Shown here: positions 33,651 to 42,299 of the stretch, piece by piece | Layout of the letters: each line of letters begins with the position of its first letter | Position numbering within the stretch: the first letter of the stretch is position 1 | Assembly: GCF_000377505.1 (NCBI RefSeq) | Contig: NZ_KB898192.1 | Coordinates: forward strand, 186,001-250,000 | Reading direction: 5' to 3' | Source: Paenibacillus massiliensis 2301065 = DSM 16942 | Lineage (GTDB): Bacteria > Bacillota > Bacilli > Paenibacillales > Paenibacillaceae | DNA: 64,000 nt | Notes under the pieces: generated by a model | What the model was told of the DNA's origin: nothing | The model's input: only the letters and a program-made list of their open reading frames with translations | Database searches by the model: none | Made by a program: the position numbers and the translations under genes

Positions 33651-34694
33651 TTATGGCTGCAGCGGATCTTTCACGACGATTTTACCAGATACGATATCAT
33701 CCTTGATCGCTTTAACCTTGTCTACAACTTCTTGTCCAACAAAAGCGTTCAGTGGAGTCTGGCTATCACGTGTTACATAAGTAAGACCCACTCCATCTTC
33801 TTGCAGACCGTAGTTCACAGCACCATATTGAAAGTCACCCTCGACAAAATCCTTCACGGTCTCATATGCAACGGTATCTGTAGATTTCAATTGTGAAAGG
33901 ACAATATGCTCTGGATCTTCAACGGTGCGGTCCGTGTCCTGACCAGAGGTGTAGAAGCCCTTCTCCTTGGCCGCCTCGAACACTCCAAGATCGCCTACAG
34001 CAGACGCTCCAGCGATGAAGTCAGCTCCTTTGCCGAATTGCACCAGCGCCAGTTCCTTCGCTTTTGCCGGATCATTGAAGCCACCCACATAATTCACCAG
34101 AAACTCAGCGTTCGGATTCACAGATTCCAGGCCTGCCTTAAAGCCCTCCGTATATTTCTTGATCAGGGGAACGTCCATCGCCGCAATCATGCCGACTACG
34201 TTAGACTTGGTGGACAATCCAGCCGCTGCGCCGAGCAGATAGGCTCCTTCGTATTCGCGGAAGCCGACACTACGGACATTCGGCAGATCAATGGTCGTGT
34301 CAATGATCGCGAATGGCTTGTCCGGATTCTCAGCAGCTACCTTCTTAAGAGCATCCTCCGCCTGGAACGTAGCTGTGATGATCAGATCATAATTCTCAGC
34401 TACTGCTGCACGCAGATTTTGCTCAAATGCTGCTGGGTCTGTAGACTCGATCGTTTTGGCATCCACCTTGAAGTCTGTACCAGCTTTTTTGAAGCCCTCA
34501 TCCATTTGGACGAAGAATGGGTTGACCCCGATTTTCTCAGGAAGAACGAGTGCAACTCTCAGAGCTTTGCCGCTATCGTTTCCACCTTCAGCCCCTTGAG
34601 TGGATTGTTCGTTTTTTGTAGCAGATGTGCCACATGCCGAGAGCAAAATGGCCAATATAAGGATAGATAATACGAACGAAAAGCCACGCTTCAT
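33651..34694 (-). CDS. nupN: Nucleoside-binding lipoprotein, BmpA/Med family (NupN/YufN-like)
   Basis: The 347-residue protein has a lipoprotein signal with lipobox LSAC at residues 18-21, so the mature protein is anchored outside by Cys21. A Gly/Asn-rich linker follows and then the BmpA fold (VALVLPEKIGVNPFFVQMDEGFKKAG in parts, TVRSVGFREYEGAYLLGAAAGL, DPEHIVLSQLKSTD). It captures nucleosides for the NupOPQ importer. AAAAGGGG precedes ATG at 34694. First and most strongly expressed gene of the operon by position and the hairpin that follows. Confidence 0.9.
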   Translation of the reverse strand: MKRGFSFVLSILILAILLSACGTSATKNEQSTQGAEGGNDSGKALRVALVLPEKIGVNPFFVQMDEGFKKAGTDFKVDAKTIESTDPAAFEQNLRAAVAENYDLIITATFQAEDALKKVAAENPDKPFAIIDTTIDLPNVRSVGFREYEGAYLLGAAAGLSTKSNVVGMIAAMDVPLIKKYTEGFKAGLESVNPNAEFLVNYVGGFNDPAKAKELALVQFGKGADFIAGASAVGDLGVFEAAKEKGFYTSGQDTDRTVEDPEHIVLSQLKSTDTVAYETVKDFVEGDFQYGAVNYGLQEDGVGLTYVTRDSQTPLNAFVGQEVVDKVKAIKDDIVSGKIVVKDPLQP

Positions 34695-35017
34695 TTTTTA
34701 TAATTCCCCTTTTCGATATTCTTTGTTATCATCCTAGCGGAAAATGTCGAGCCTTGTCAATAAATCTTTGAAGGTTTACACTTCATTCGTAGATTTTTAT
34801 GATTTTGATCATAGACAACTTCCAATTCCGTGCAATTTCTTCCTGATTTCCTCATTGACAGCGTATCAGGTTCATGCTAAATTCAGTGCAATTCTGATTC
34901 CTAAATACGATATATCCAATCCGTTTAGTAGGATTATATCGCAAATGTTCTCTTCGGGCTATCCCCACTTGGGTGCCAGCATACATAATTCATAATATTT
35001 TATAGGAGGAATCACGC
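34695..35017. other. Intergenic region between nupN and the divergent secreted-protein gene
   Basis: This 323-base stretch carries the nupN promoter at its left end and the TAGGAGG ribosome binding site of the 35018 gene at its right end. The middle is AT-rich. A reading frame at 34744-34995 has no ribosome binding site and unlikely composition. I see no purine riboswitch aptamer. Confidence 0.45.
34731..34760 (-). promoter_or_regulatory. Sigma-A promoter of nupN
   Basis: On the minus strand a perfect TTGACA (34760-34755) and TAGGAT (34736-34731) are 18 bases apart, with the -10 box 36 bases before the nupN ATG. Confidence 0.65.
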
Positions 35018-36415
35018 TTGAGAACCTTATCTCGCTTCACCCTGGCAGCCTTGGCTGCTGCACCGCTTGCTCTTGGCAGCTTCAGCCTGCCCGCTTATAC
35101 CCCTTATGCTTCTGCACAGGCGGCTACTGTCGTCTCGAACCCACAGGCTACTATCCACAGCGATAGCGCTGCTGATTTTGCCCAGTTTCTGAAAGTAAAG
35201 CTCAATATCGAACTGCCTGCTCAGCCAACCCAAGGGGATTTTCTGCTGGCATTGGCAGCAGTTGCTCTGGATGGAAAGGTTACCGCAGTAGATGGCACGG
35301 CTCCCGAATTCAGTGATCTTACAACGGGTAGTGCACTATATGATGCGGCTGCATCACTATACAATGCAGGTGTGCTGACAGATACTGAGGTGAAGGCTGC
35401 TGACCGTCTGAGCGCTCTGGATGCAGCTCTGATCGCCTTCAAGGCCTCCGGCTTGAAGGAGCTAGCTTACACCTATCCCGATGCTAAAATCGCACGGACT
35501 TTGAGTCATGCCGGCATCAGCAGTAGCCTGGTAACAGGTGAAGCCGCCCAAGAGCTGGCAGCCGCCATCGACACTGGACTTGTGCCCGAAAGTCTCTATC
35601 CTGCACTTCGTGAAGGTGGAGCGGCTAGCCGGGATTACACCAATACCCTGCTAGGACGAATCCTCGTGAGTCAGGGAAAATACAAGCACAGCATTGGCCG
35701 TACGAACGATGCGGATATTTATTCGAAGCTGTACGCCGCCTACCGCTCAACTGGATTGGTTGAGGTACCAGAGCTGAGATCCATTCTGGATCAAGCACTA
35801 CTGACAGATCTCGTCACAGGCTACAACCTGAAGGACAGTCGCTTTGATTCCAATTTCATTGATGAATTGACGCTGACCTACGGTCACGACGATATCAAGC
35901 ATGCTGTCCAGCTTGTTGGCCTGCTGCGCAGTGAAGGCATTGATGCGGCCGTTCAGCTCCAGCCGAAGACATCCGCCTTCATCTATCTGAAGGAATGGGG
36001 CGAGCCGAAGGAGACACCGGATTATAAGGTAGTACAGATCGAGAATGGTAACTATATTGCGTATGCGAAGGAATACGACATTCAGTTCGAATTCAAGAAT
36101 ACGGCAGACAAAGCCCGCTTCGATCAGATCATTGCCCAATATGCCAAAAAGAATAGCGATTCCACTGCGAAGCTGATCTATGGTTCTTGGTGGCAACCAC
36201 TGTATTATACCAATACTGCATTGAACGGCTATCCGGTCATTGCTAACAACAAAATTTCACTTGGCAACTATTACGGCCAGTCCTTCTCACTCAAGGAACA
36301 GACCGGAGCGATCGCAGATGGTCTGCGCAAGCTTGCACCTGATGCGACCGTATCGAGCTACACTTTCTGGGTGGACCAGCCATTCTTCAATTACCTGAAC
36401 GGTGAATCCGAATAA
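35018..36415 (+). CDS. Secreted protein of unknown function
   Basis: The 465-residue protein starts at TTG 35018, nine bases after TAGGAGG. A signal peptide covers about residues 1-35 (basic head, Ala/Leu core, cut near ASAQA-A). The mature part begins with helical segments that repeat loosely (FLLALAAVALDGK, YDAAASLYNAGVL, like S-layer or EF-hand-type accessory units, residues 60-140), then a middle with ILVSQGKYKHSIGRTNDADIYSKLY in parts, and a mixed C-terminus with many aromatic residues. I do not recognise a family. It is transcribed alone and ends at a strong terminator. Confidence 0.8.
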   Translation: MRTLSRFTLAALAAAPLALGSFSLPAYTPYASAQAATVVSNPQATIHSDSAADFAQFLKVKLNIELPAQPTQGDFLLALAAVALDGKVTAVDGTAPEFSDLTTGSALYDAAASLYNAGVLTDTEVKAADRLSALDAALIAFKASGLKELAYTYPDAKIARTLSHAGISSSLVTGEAAQELAAAIDTGLVPESLYPALREGGAASRDYTNTLLGRILVSQGKYKHSIGRTNDADIYSKLYAAYRSTGLVEVPELRSILDQALLTDLVTGYNLKDSRFDSNFIDELTLTYGHDDIKHAVQLVGLLRSEGIDAAVQLQPKTSAFIYLKEWGEPKETPDYKVVQIENGNYIAYAKEYDIQFEFKNTADKARFDQIIAQYAKKNSDSTAKLIYGSWWQPLYYTNTALNGYPVIANNKISLGNYYGQSFSLKEQTGAIADGLRKLAPDATVSSYTFWVDQPFFNYLNGESE

Positions 36416-36430
36416 CACGAGTAGCACAGC

Positions 36431-36480
36431 AGGGCTGCACATCCGTAACAATCTACTTAACGGATGCTGCAGCCCTTTCT
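36431..36480 (+). terminator. Terminator after the secreted-protein gene
   Basis: AGGGCTGCA..CATCCGT pairs with ACGGATG..TGCAGCCCT and is followed by TTTCTTT. It lies 16 bases after the stop. Confidence 0.85.
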
Positions 36481-36555
36481 TTACCTGAACATCTTTCTTA
36501 AACATTCGATATCAACTCAACCTACTCACAACTAATTCAGTATTTTCATGCTCAA

Positions 36556-37539
36556 CTATGAATATAGCTGCTGGCTGATTGTCGTTTGCTTCTCATTGGT
36601 ACAGATAATGCTGCCCGATACAGACTTGCATATCTTTTTGATGCGGGTGGCCTCATCCACAATCTGGTCCACACTGTCATACTTGCACTCGCTGTTCGTC
36701 ACTACGGCAATGGACATGGATACCAACGGAATTGGCCGATGCTGGCCGGACCGACCTTCGCCGAGTACGTAATTATTCTGCAGATCCTCCCGGTTATAGA
36801 ATGCTCTCTTCATCTGTTCAAAATCAGCTATGACGTCCTCTGATACTTGCCGATAATGATGATGGTTCAGCATGGCTATGAAGTCATCTCCCCCAATATG
36901 ACCAAGAAATGCTTCGGGAAGCACACAATGCCGACGTAATAAGTTGGCGGTCTCCTGAATCAGCTGATCCCCCATTTTGAAGCCATAGCTGTCATTATAT
37001 GATTTGAAGAAATCCAGATCTATGTACAGAACGCTATAGGAATCACATTGGTGGGTCTGATGCAGACGGTCATCAATGATACGATTTCCAGGCAGGCCCG
37101 TCAGCGGATTCATGAAGATCGCCATTTCAGCCCGTACATCAGCAACAGCCAGCAACAGACGGCGGATACTCACCGCTCCGCTTAGACTTCCTTTCGAGGT
37201 CACCAGCACCAAATCGTACAATTCCTCCTCTGTGCGATTCATAGCCTGAATACTTACTTCTGTAATCTGCTCGGCATAATCTACGACAAGCGGTCGTACG
37301 TTCATGACCAGGCTGACCGGACGGCCCATGTAGAGGGTATATCCATACTGTGAGCCGATCTGTTGAAAGAAGCGAGCTCGCATCATCAATGATGGAACAC
37401 CATCCTCTCCCATGATCGCAATTCCTTCCAGATTAGGTTTCATCTTAAATAGACGATATACAATATCGCATTTCGTATCTGGCGCTACTACAGGAATGGT
37501 TTCTGCTATATCTCCAATTTGCGTAAATATACCGTTCAC
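36556..37539 (-). CDS. GGDEF-domain protein with N-terminal CBS-like region
   Basis: Residues 1-125 look like a CBS pair (GIAIMGEDGVPSLMMRARFF, GRPVSLVMN), which often bind adenosine nucleotides. The GGDEF domain follows (NPLTGLPGNRIIDDRL near 145, LYIDLDFFKSYNDSYGF near 175, HIGGDDFIAML near 228). The signature is GGDDF, not GGDEF, and no RxxD inhibitory site precedes it, so cyclic-di-GMP synthesis is possible but uncertain. The start is weak: GTG at 37539 has its purine-rich AAGAGAAGG directly against it. It lies 20 bases after the EAL gene, and translation is probably coupled. Confidence 0.78.
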   Translation of the reverse strand: MNGIFTQIGDIAETIPVVAPDTKCDIVYRLFKMKPNLEGIAIMGEDGVPSLMMRARFFQQIGSQYGYTLYMGRPVSLVMNVRPLVVDYAEQITEVSIQAMNRTEEELYDLVLVTSKGSLSGAVSIRRLLLAVADVRAEMAIFMNPLTGLPGNRIIDDRLHQTHQCDSYSVLYIDLDFFKSYNDSYGFKMGDQLIQETANLLRRHCVLPEAFLGHIGGDDFIAMLNHHHYRQVSEDVIADFEQMKRAFYNREDLQNNYVLGEGRSGQHRPIPLVSMSIAVVTNSECKYDSVDQIVDEATRIKKICKSVSGSIICTNEKQTTISQQLYS

Positions 37540-37559
37540 CTTCTCTTTGTCATAGCTAA

Positions 37560-38450
37560 TTAGTTACTCTTATCTGTATTTCTTAACCCCGCTTGGCCAA
37601 ATTCAAGCTTTGGGAACTTTAATTGAGGATCTGGTCGTCCCAGTGCGTACCCTTGTCCATAATCAATGCCTTCACTTCGCAAAAATTCAATCTCCTCATC
37701 TCGTTCGATCCCTTCAGCTACGATATAGGTGCCCGAGCCAGCAGCGAACTCCTTCAATAACCTGACAAGGTGCTGCTGATCTGAGTGGACATCGGCGTAT
37801 CGAATCAGAGCTCTGTCCAATTTGATGAAGTCCGGCTTCAAGCTAATAATGGCTTTGAGACTGCTATAACCAGAACCGACATCATCAATTGCAATTCGGA
37901 AGCCTTGTGCCCGATAGTTGGACAGAATCCGTTCAAATTCAAGATAATCATGGACCGCCTGCTTTTCGGTGAGCTCAAGGACAACCTGCTCTGGTGACAG
38001 ACCATGTACGTGAAGGAGATTGACCGTCTCTCCACTCCGATAATGGGAATCAGCCAGCACCTGGGGATGTACATTCAGAAATACGACGGCCTCCTTCGGG
38101 TCTCTGTCTACCGGAAAGGAGGCTCTGAAGCGTTCGATAGAAATTTCACGACAAAACCGTTCGAAGGCAAAGACCTGATCGGTATGACCGATGAATTCAT
38201 AGAAGGATTCTGTGCTGGGAAAACTGCTTGACAGAGGTGGTCGATTTAATATCTCGTAGCCGAGGCAGCTTCCATCCTGCAGATTCATGATGGGCTGAAA
38301 AAATGTCGTGAGCCGATTGTGACTCATAATCTTATGGAGCTCAGAGAACTGTCGATATGTAATCATTGTCTTCCGGGCATTATTATGAACATAGGTAAGA
38401 AAATTGGTGAACTGATTCGTATGTGGGTATATAGAAACCCTTTTTTTCAT
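37560..38450 (-). CDS. EAL-domain cyclic-di-GMP phosphodiesterase
   Basis: ATG at 38450 follows AAAGGATG and gives 296 residues; a longer in-frame reading adds 26 residues without a ribosome binding site. After a short head, the EAL domain spans about residues 35-285. The signature reads EIL in GYEILNRP. The other metal and substrate residues are present: FLNVHP, LELTEKQ, IDDVGSGYSSL, FIKLDRAL, VAEGIE and GQGYALGRP. Active hydrolysis of cyclic-di-GMP to pGpG is therefore likely. The paired GGDEF gene follows at once, suggesting joint control of the same signal. No signal peptide or membrane helix. Confidence 0.85.
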   Translation of the reverse strand: MKKRVSIYPHTNQFTNFLTYVHNNARKTMITYRQFSELHKIMSHNRLTTFFQPIMNLQDGSCLGYEILNRPPLSSSFPSTESFYEFIGHTDQVFAFERFCREISIERFRASFPVDRDPKEAVVFLNVHPQVLADSHYRSGETVNLLHVHGLSPEQVVLELTEKQAVHDYLEFERILSNYRAQGFRIAIDDVGSGYSSLKAIISLKPDFIKLDRALIRYADVHSDQQHLVRLLKEFAAGSGTYIVAEGIERDEEIEFLRSEGIDYGQGYALGRPDPQLKFPKLEFGQAGLRNTDKSN

Positions 38451-38841
38451 GAAAATGCATCCTTTATGCCTATAGTGAGAGCGGATATATAGCCCTATAG
38501 TATCATTTGGTTGCACGAAAATCATCAACTACACGTAAAATCTTGTTAATCTTATGCCTTAATAGAGTCACATAAAGCTTACTTTCCGCAATCTTACCCC
38601 ACCCTTCATCATGTGAAAGCCCTAGGTGGAATAAGCTTCCCCTCTGACAGAATAGAAGAGACTATATGATTTTCTGTATCACTTGTTTGCCTATGACAGC
38701 TCATCTTCTTCATCAATCTAGATAGCTTTCAAGTCCGTAATTAAGAAAGTTACTAATAGATTTCTGTGAAAGAGGATGCTATTCTAAAAACCAATTCGAT
38801 AAAATAATGCATAAATCGACAAGCGTTGAGGAGGGACGTCT
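38451..38841. other. Intergenic region between the EAL and histidine kinase genes
   Basis: This 391-base AT-rich stretch separates divergent genes. The only clear element is the GAGGAGGG ribosome binding site of the kinase near 38830. I could not find a well-spaced promoter or operator. It marks a visible fall in GC content towards the sugar locus on the right. Confidence 0.4.
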
Positions 38842-40608
38842 ATGCGCATACACTGGTTCAAAATACGAAAACTTCAGCCAACATTGTTAATTATGCTAAG
38901 TCTGCTTGTTTTGATTCTAATGACACTAATTAGCATTGTTGTCTATTACTCAACTTCTAGACTGATTTCTTCAAAACTAAGCGAGTATTCACTGTCTGAG
39001 TTGGAACAAATGAATTACCAAGTGAACCAACGCATGACCTCAATTCGGTCAGCTGCACTATCTATTGTTATCAATCCAGAAGTGATCTCAATCCTTCAGC
39101 ATTCCAAGGGATCGGATATATATCAGCAGATTCGCAACAATGAGATCGCCACTCGTATTCTATCCAATGCAGCTTATTCGAGAAACGATATTAGCGAAAT
39201 CATGATTGTAACCGACAGAATGGATATTTATAACTACTCTAATCCGAATGGCTTTTATGAGCTAAGCCGCGCCGTAGAAAAAAACTTTTGGTCCTATGTG
39301 GAGTCACGTAAAGAAGGATTTATCCCCCCTCGCAGCAATGATATGCGCAGCGATGGAACAGGCACAAAAATTATAACCTACTTCCATGAAATCACTAAAG
39401 GAGAAACTCGATTAGGCTATGTCTTCATCAATCTGCATTTCAGCAGCTTAAATGATCTATCGGGGTTACGTTCATCGAATGGAGACCTAATTTATTTTGC
39501 CGATGAAAACAATGAGATCTATGATACTTCCGGAGCTAAGCTGTCTGATAGAGCTACTCATGATATCGTAACTTCTTTTGCGGATCAAAAAAAAGGATAT
39601 ACACTCACTTATCTTGGCAATCACAAATATTTAAGCGTTTTCAGTTCACCGAACGACTTCAATTGGCGAATTATTCGCTTTAAACCCTATGGTGACGTAG
39701 TTGAAGGTATGCCCGCCCTCTTCACACGATTATTGCTTGTTGCTGCTTGTTGCTTCGTACTCGCGGTAACTGGTGCGGTATTATTCTCACAGTCAGTTAC
39801 TCAGCCTCTAAAACGGTTGATTCGACAAATGAATAAGGTAGGCCATGGCAACTTCAATATTGAATTAGATTCAGAATATACTAACGAAATTGGACAACTG
39901 AATGAAAAATTCTTAATCATGTCTTCAAAAATTCGAGAATTAATGGCAGACAGTGAGCGTGAGCAAAAGCAACTCAGGGAAATGGAACTTCGGGCACTTC
40001 AATCCCAAATCAATCCTCACTTTCTTTACAACACGTTAGACGCCATTAATTGGATGGCGATCCGACATCAAGCACCGGAGATTAGCAAGATGACTGCAAA
40101 CCTCGGAAAAATATTCCGATTGAGCCTTAATAAAGGCAGAGAGTTGACATCGGTGTCCGCTGAACTTGCTCACTTGGATGCTTACATTCATATTATGCGT
40201 CACAAATACCAAGACCGCTTCCATTACGTCCAGCATGTCGATCCCAGCATGCTTACTTGTGAGACCATCAAAATTATATTGCAGCCCTTAGTCGAAAACT
40301 GCTTTGTTCACGGCCTCTCAAGCAACAAGGGAGCAGGCCTGATCGAACTCAAAGGTATCTACTGCGGGGATGACCTGATTTTTCATATCAAAGACGATGG
40401 AGTTGGGGTGAACCCTGAGATGTTAAACGAGGCGCTGAAACAGGGTTTGGGGTCGGTTGGATACGGTATTCATAACGTAAACGAGCGGATTGGACTTCAT
40501 TATGGTCAGTCTTATGGCCTAAGCTATCTAGACGTAGAACGGGGAACACTTGCACAGATCAGACTACCTCGGCGATTGTTTCAACAAATGGAGGAGGACA
40601 CACATTGA
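38842..40608 (+). CDS. Sensor histidine kinase, YesM family
   Basis: The 588-residue protein has a first membrane helix near residues 14-36, an extracellular Cache-like sensor of about 260 residues, a second helix (LLLVAACCFVLAVTGAVLF near 300), a HAMP linker and a cytoplasmic kinase. The phospho-accepting His is in QSQINPHFLYNTLDAINWMA, the His_kinase family of YesM/LytS-like enzymes. The ATP site shows ILQPLVENCFVHGL and DDGVGVNPEML. The stop overlaps the start of the response regulator by four bases. It probably senses a sugar, directly or through the binding protein encoded downstream. Confidence 0.9.
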   Translation: MRIHWFKIRKLQPTLLIMLSLLVLILMTLISIVVYYSTSRLISSKLSEYSLSELEQMNYQVNQRMTSIRSAALSIVINPEVISILQHSKGSDIYQQIRNNEIATRILSNAAYSRNDISEIMIVTDRMDIYNYSNPNGFYELSRAVEKNFWSYVESRKEGFIPPRSNDMRSDGTGTKIITYFHEITKGETRLGYVFINLHFSSLNDLSGLRSSNGDLIYFADENNEIYDTSGAKLSDRATHDIVTSFADQKKGYTLTYLGNHKYLSVFSSPNDFNWRIIRFKPYGDVVEGMPALFTRLLLVAACCFVLAVTGAVLFSQSVTQPLKRLIRQMNKVGHGNFNIELDSEYTNEIGQLNEKFLIMSSKIRELMADSEREQKQLREMELRALQSQINPHFLYNTLDAINWMAIRHQAPEISKMTANLGKIFRLSLNKGRELTSVSAELAHLDAYIHIMRHKYQDRFHYVQHVDPSMLTCETIKIILQPLVENCFVHGLSSNKGAGLIELKGIYCGDDLIFHIKDDGVGVNPEMLNEALKQGLGSVGYGIHNVNERIGLHYGQSYGLSYLDVERGTLAQIRLPRRLFQQMEEDTH

Positions 40609-42170
40609 GCGAATTACGAGTGCTACTTGTAGATGATGAAGACTTTGTTCTGGAGGGATTAAGAGATGCCGTTGAATGGAGTGACTACGGTATGCAGGTC
40701 ATGGGGTATGCCAATAACGGAAAAGAAGCAATAGATATACTTTCAGACTCCGCAACTCCGATTGATATTGTCTTTACGGATATAAAAATGCCGATCATGG
40801 ACGGCTTCCAATTAACCGAGTTCATCAAAACGATGAAATATTCGTGTAAAATTGTGGTGCTCACAGGACATGACGAATTCGAGTTTGCCAAAAAGGCAAT
40901 TTCTTACGGAATATTTGAGTATCTTCTAAAACCCATTGAACTAGATGCGATCCTAGAAGTGCTCGAAAGGCTGTCTGAGACTATCAGCTCAGAAAAGGAA
41001 CGAATGGATGAGACCGCATGGGTAGAGAACAAGTTGCAAGAAAGCTTGCCTCTTTTGCAAGAACAACTACTGTTCAGCATGTTAAAGGGCGACTATGAGC
41101 CAGAACTGATGGAATTTATAGGCCTGCCCATGGAGGCTCCATATTACCAGGCAGTGATTGGCTATGTGTTGCCTACTCTTACAGCGGTGCCTAATTTGGA
41201 TTTGATTCGACAGAATGTGTGCACTGCGGCAGAATCGTGCGGTGATCCTGTCGCACTACTCTATAATGTCAGAGGCATTATTCTTCTTATGTCTTTTACA
41301 ACGCCTGAAGATGCAGTGCAACTTCAACTAGTTTTGAACGAAGCTTCCCAGGGAATTCAGGCTAGACATCATGTATCTTTTCAGTTTGCTTACGGCAAGC
41401 TATGTGCTGTTCCCTACCACCTACCCAAATCGTTCCAGGAGGCTCGTGAAGCAATGAAGCTAAGGCTATTCTCCGTTGAGGAGCCTACGGCCGGATGGGA
41501 AGAATCCTTTGTGAACGATCAGACTTTATTCCCGGACAAAGAACGTCAGAAGCTGTTAAATGCAGTATACGTCCGTAACGAAGAATTAGTCGAGCAGCAA
41601 CTGAATCGTCTTCAACAAGAGTACAAAAAGTCAGAGACCTTATATCCGGCTGGTTATATCCATAAACTAAGCAGCGAATTAATCATGCTGCTTTCCCTGA
41701 TTCTCTATGAGCTTAATGAGACATCCAGTTCGCTGGCCTCTGAATACGTCAGTGCTTTTCAAAATATCCGAAAGCATAGTCATCCTGACGAAGTTTTCCC
41801 ACTAATCAAAGCTCTGTATAAACGTTTGATAGATTACCTTCCCGAAACTACGGACAAAAAGAATCGTCAGACTATTCGCGTGTGCCTAGATTTTATTGAA
41901 AGTCATCTAGATTCGGAATTACGACTAGAAGAACTTGCTCAAATGGTATTTCTTACGCCAAATTATTTAGGTACCTTGTTCAAAGAGGCTGTAGGGATAG
42001 GGTTTACTGAGTACGTTACTCAACAACGGATGGAACGGGCTAAAAAACTGCTGCTGTCACCAGGTAGCCGGGTATACGAAGTGTCACAAAAGGTCGGATA
42101 CAAAAACGCACATTATTTCAGTAAACTTTTCAAAGAATACACCGGAGTCAAACCATCACAATTCAAGTGA
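40605..42170 (+). CDS. Response regulator with AraC-type DNA-binding domain, YesN family
   Basis: The 521-residue protein has an N-terminal receiver with acidic DDED near residue 11, phospho-acceptor Asp in FTDIKMPIMDG near residue 57 and the conserved Lys in LLKPIE. A middle helical region follows, and the C-terminal 100 residues form two helix-turn-helix units (ELRLEELAQMVFLTPNYLGTLFKEAVG, VYEVSQKVGYKNAHYFSKLFKEYTG, each in parts), the AraC/XylS domain. It is the partner of the overlapping kinase and the likely activator of the transport operon that starts 130 bases downstream. Confidence 0.92.
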   Translation: MSELRVLLVDDEDFVLEGLRDAVEWSDYGMQVMGYANNGKEAIDILSDSATPIDIVFTDIKMPIMDGFQLTEFIKTMKYSCKIVVLTGHDEFEFAKKAISYGIFEYLLKPIELDAILEVLERLSETISSEKERMDETAWVENKLQESLPLLQEQLLFSMLKGDYEPELMEFIGLPMEAPYYQAVIGYVLPTLTAVPNLDLIRQNVCTAAESCGDPVALLYNVRGIILLMSFTTPEDAVQLQLVLNEASQGIQARHHVSFQFAYGKLCAVPYHLPKSFQEAREAMKLRLFSVEEPTAGWEESFVNDQTLFPDKERQKLLNAVYVRNEELVEQQLNRLQQEYKKSETLYPAGYIHKLSSELIMLLSLILYELNETSSSLASEYVSAFQNIRKHSHPDEVFPLIKALYKRLIDYLPETTDKKNRQTIRVCLDFIESHLDSELRLEELAQMVFLTPNYLGTLFKEAVGIGFTEYVTQQRMERAKKLLLSPGSRVYEVSQKVGYKNAHYFSKLFKEYTGVKPSQFK

Positions 42171-42234
42171 TGTTCTAAGGAAGTCATTTCTCCGTTGAAA
42201 TGTGTTCGTTTTCGTAGTTCTATTATCTACTTAA

Positions 42235-42276
42235 TGAAAGCGCTTTATAATAGAATCTAAATTGTAAGCGAGAACA
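42235..42276 (+). promoter_or_regulatory. Promoter with two cre-like catabolite sites for the sugar transport operon
   Basis: TGAAAGCGCTTTAT (42235-42248) and TGTAAGCGAGAACA (42263-42276) both resemble the CcpA site TGWAANCGNTNWCA. The first overlaps a perfect TATAAT -10 box at 42246-42251; the -35 region (TTATCT) is weak, as expected if the AraC-type regulator is needed. Binding of CcpA would block the polymerase. The AAAAGGAG site of the next gene follows at 42284-42291. Confidence 0.6.
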
Positions 42277-42299
42277 TTATACAAAAGGAGATCAATCTT

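Noticed and set aside
34744-34995. 83-codon frame between nupN and the secreted-protein gene
   Set aside because: No ribosome binding site, unlikely amino acid content, and it covers the nupN promoter.
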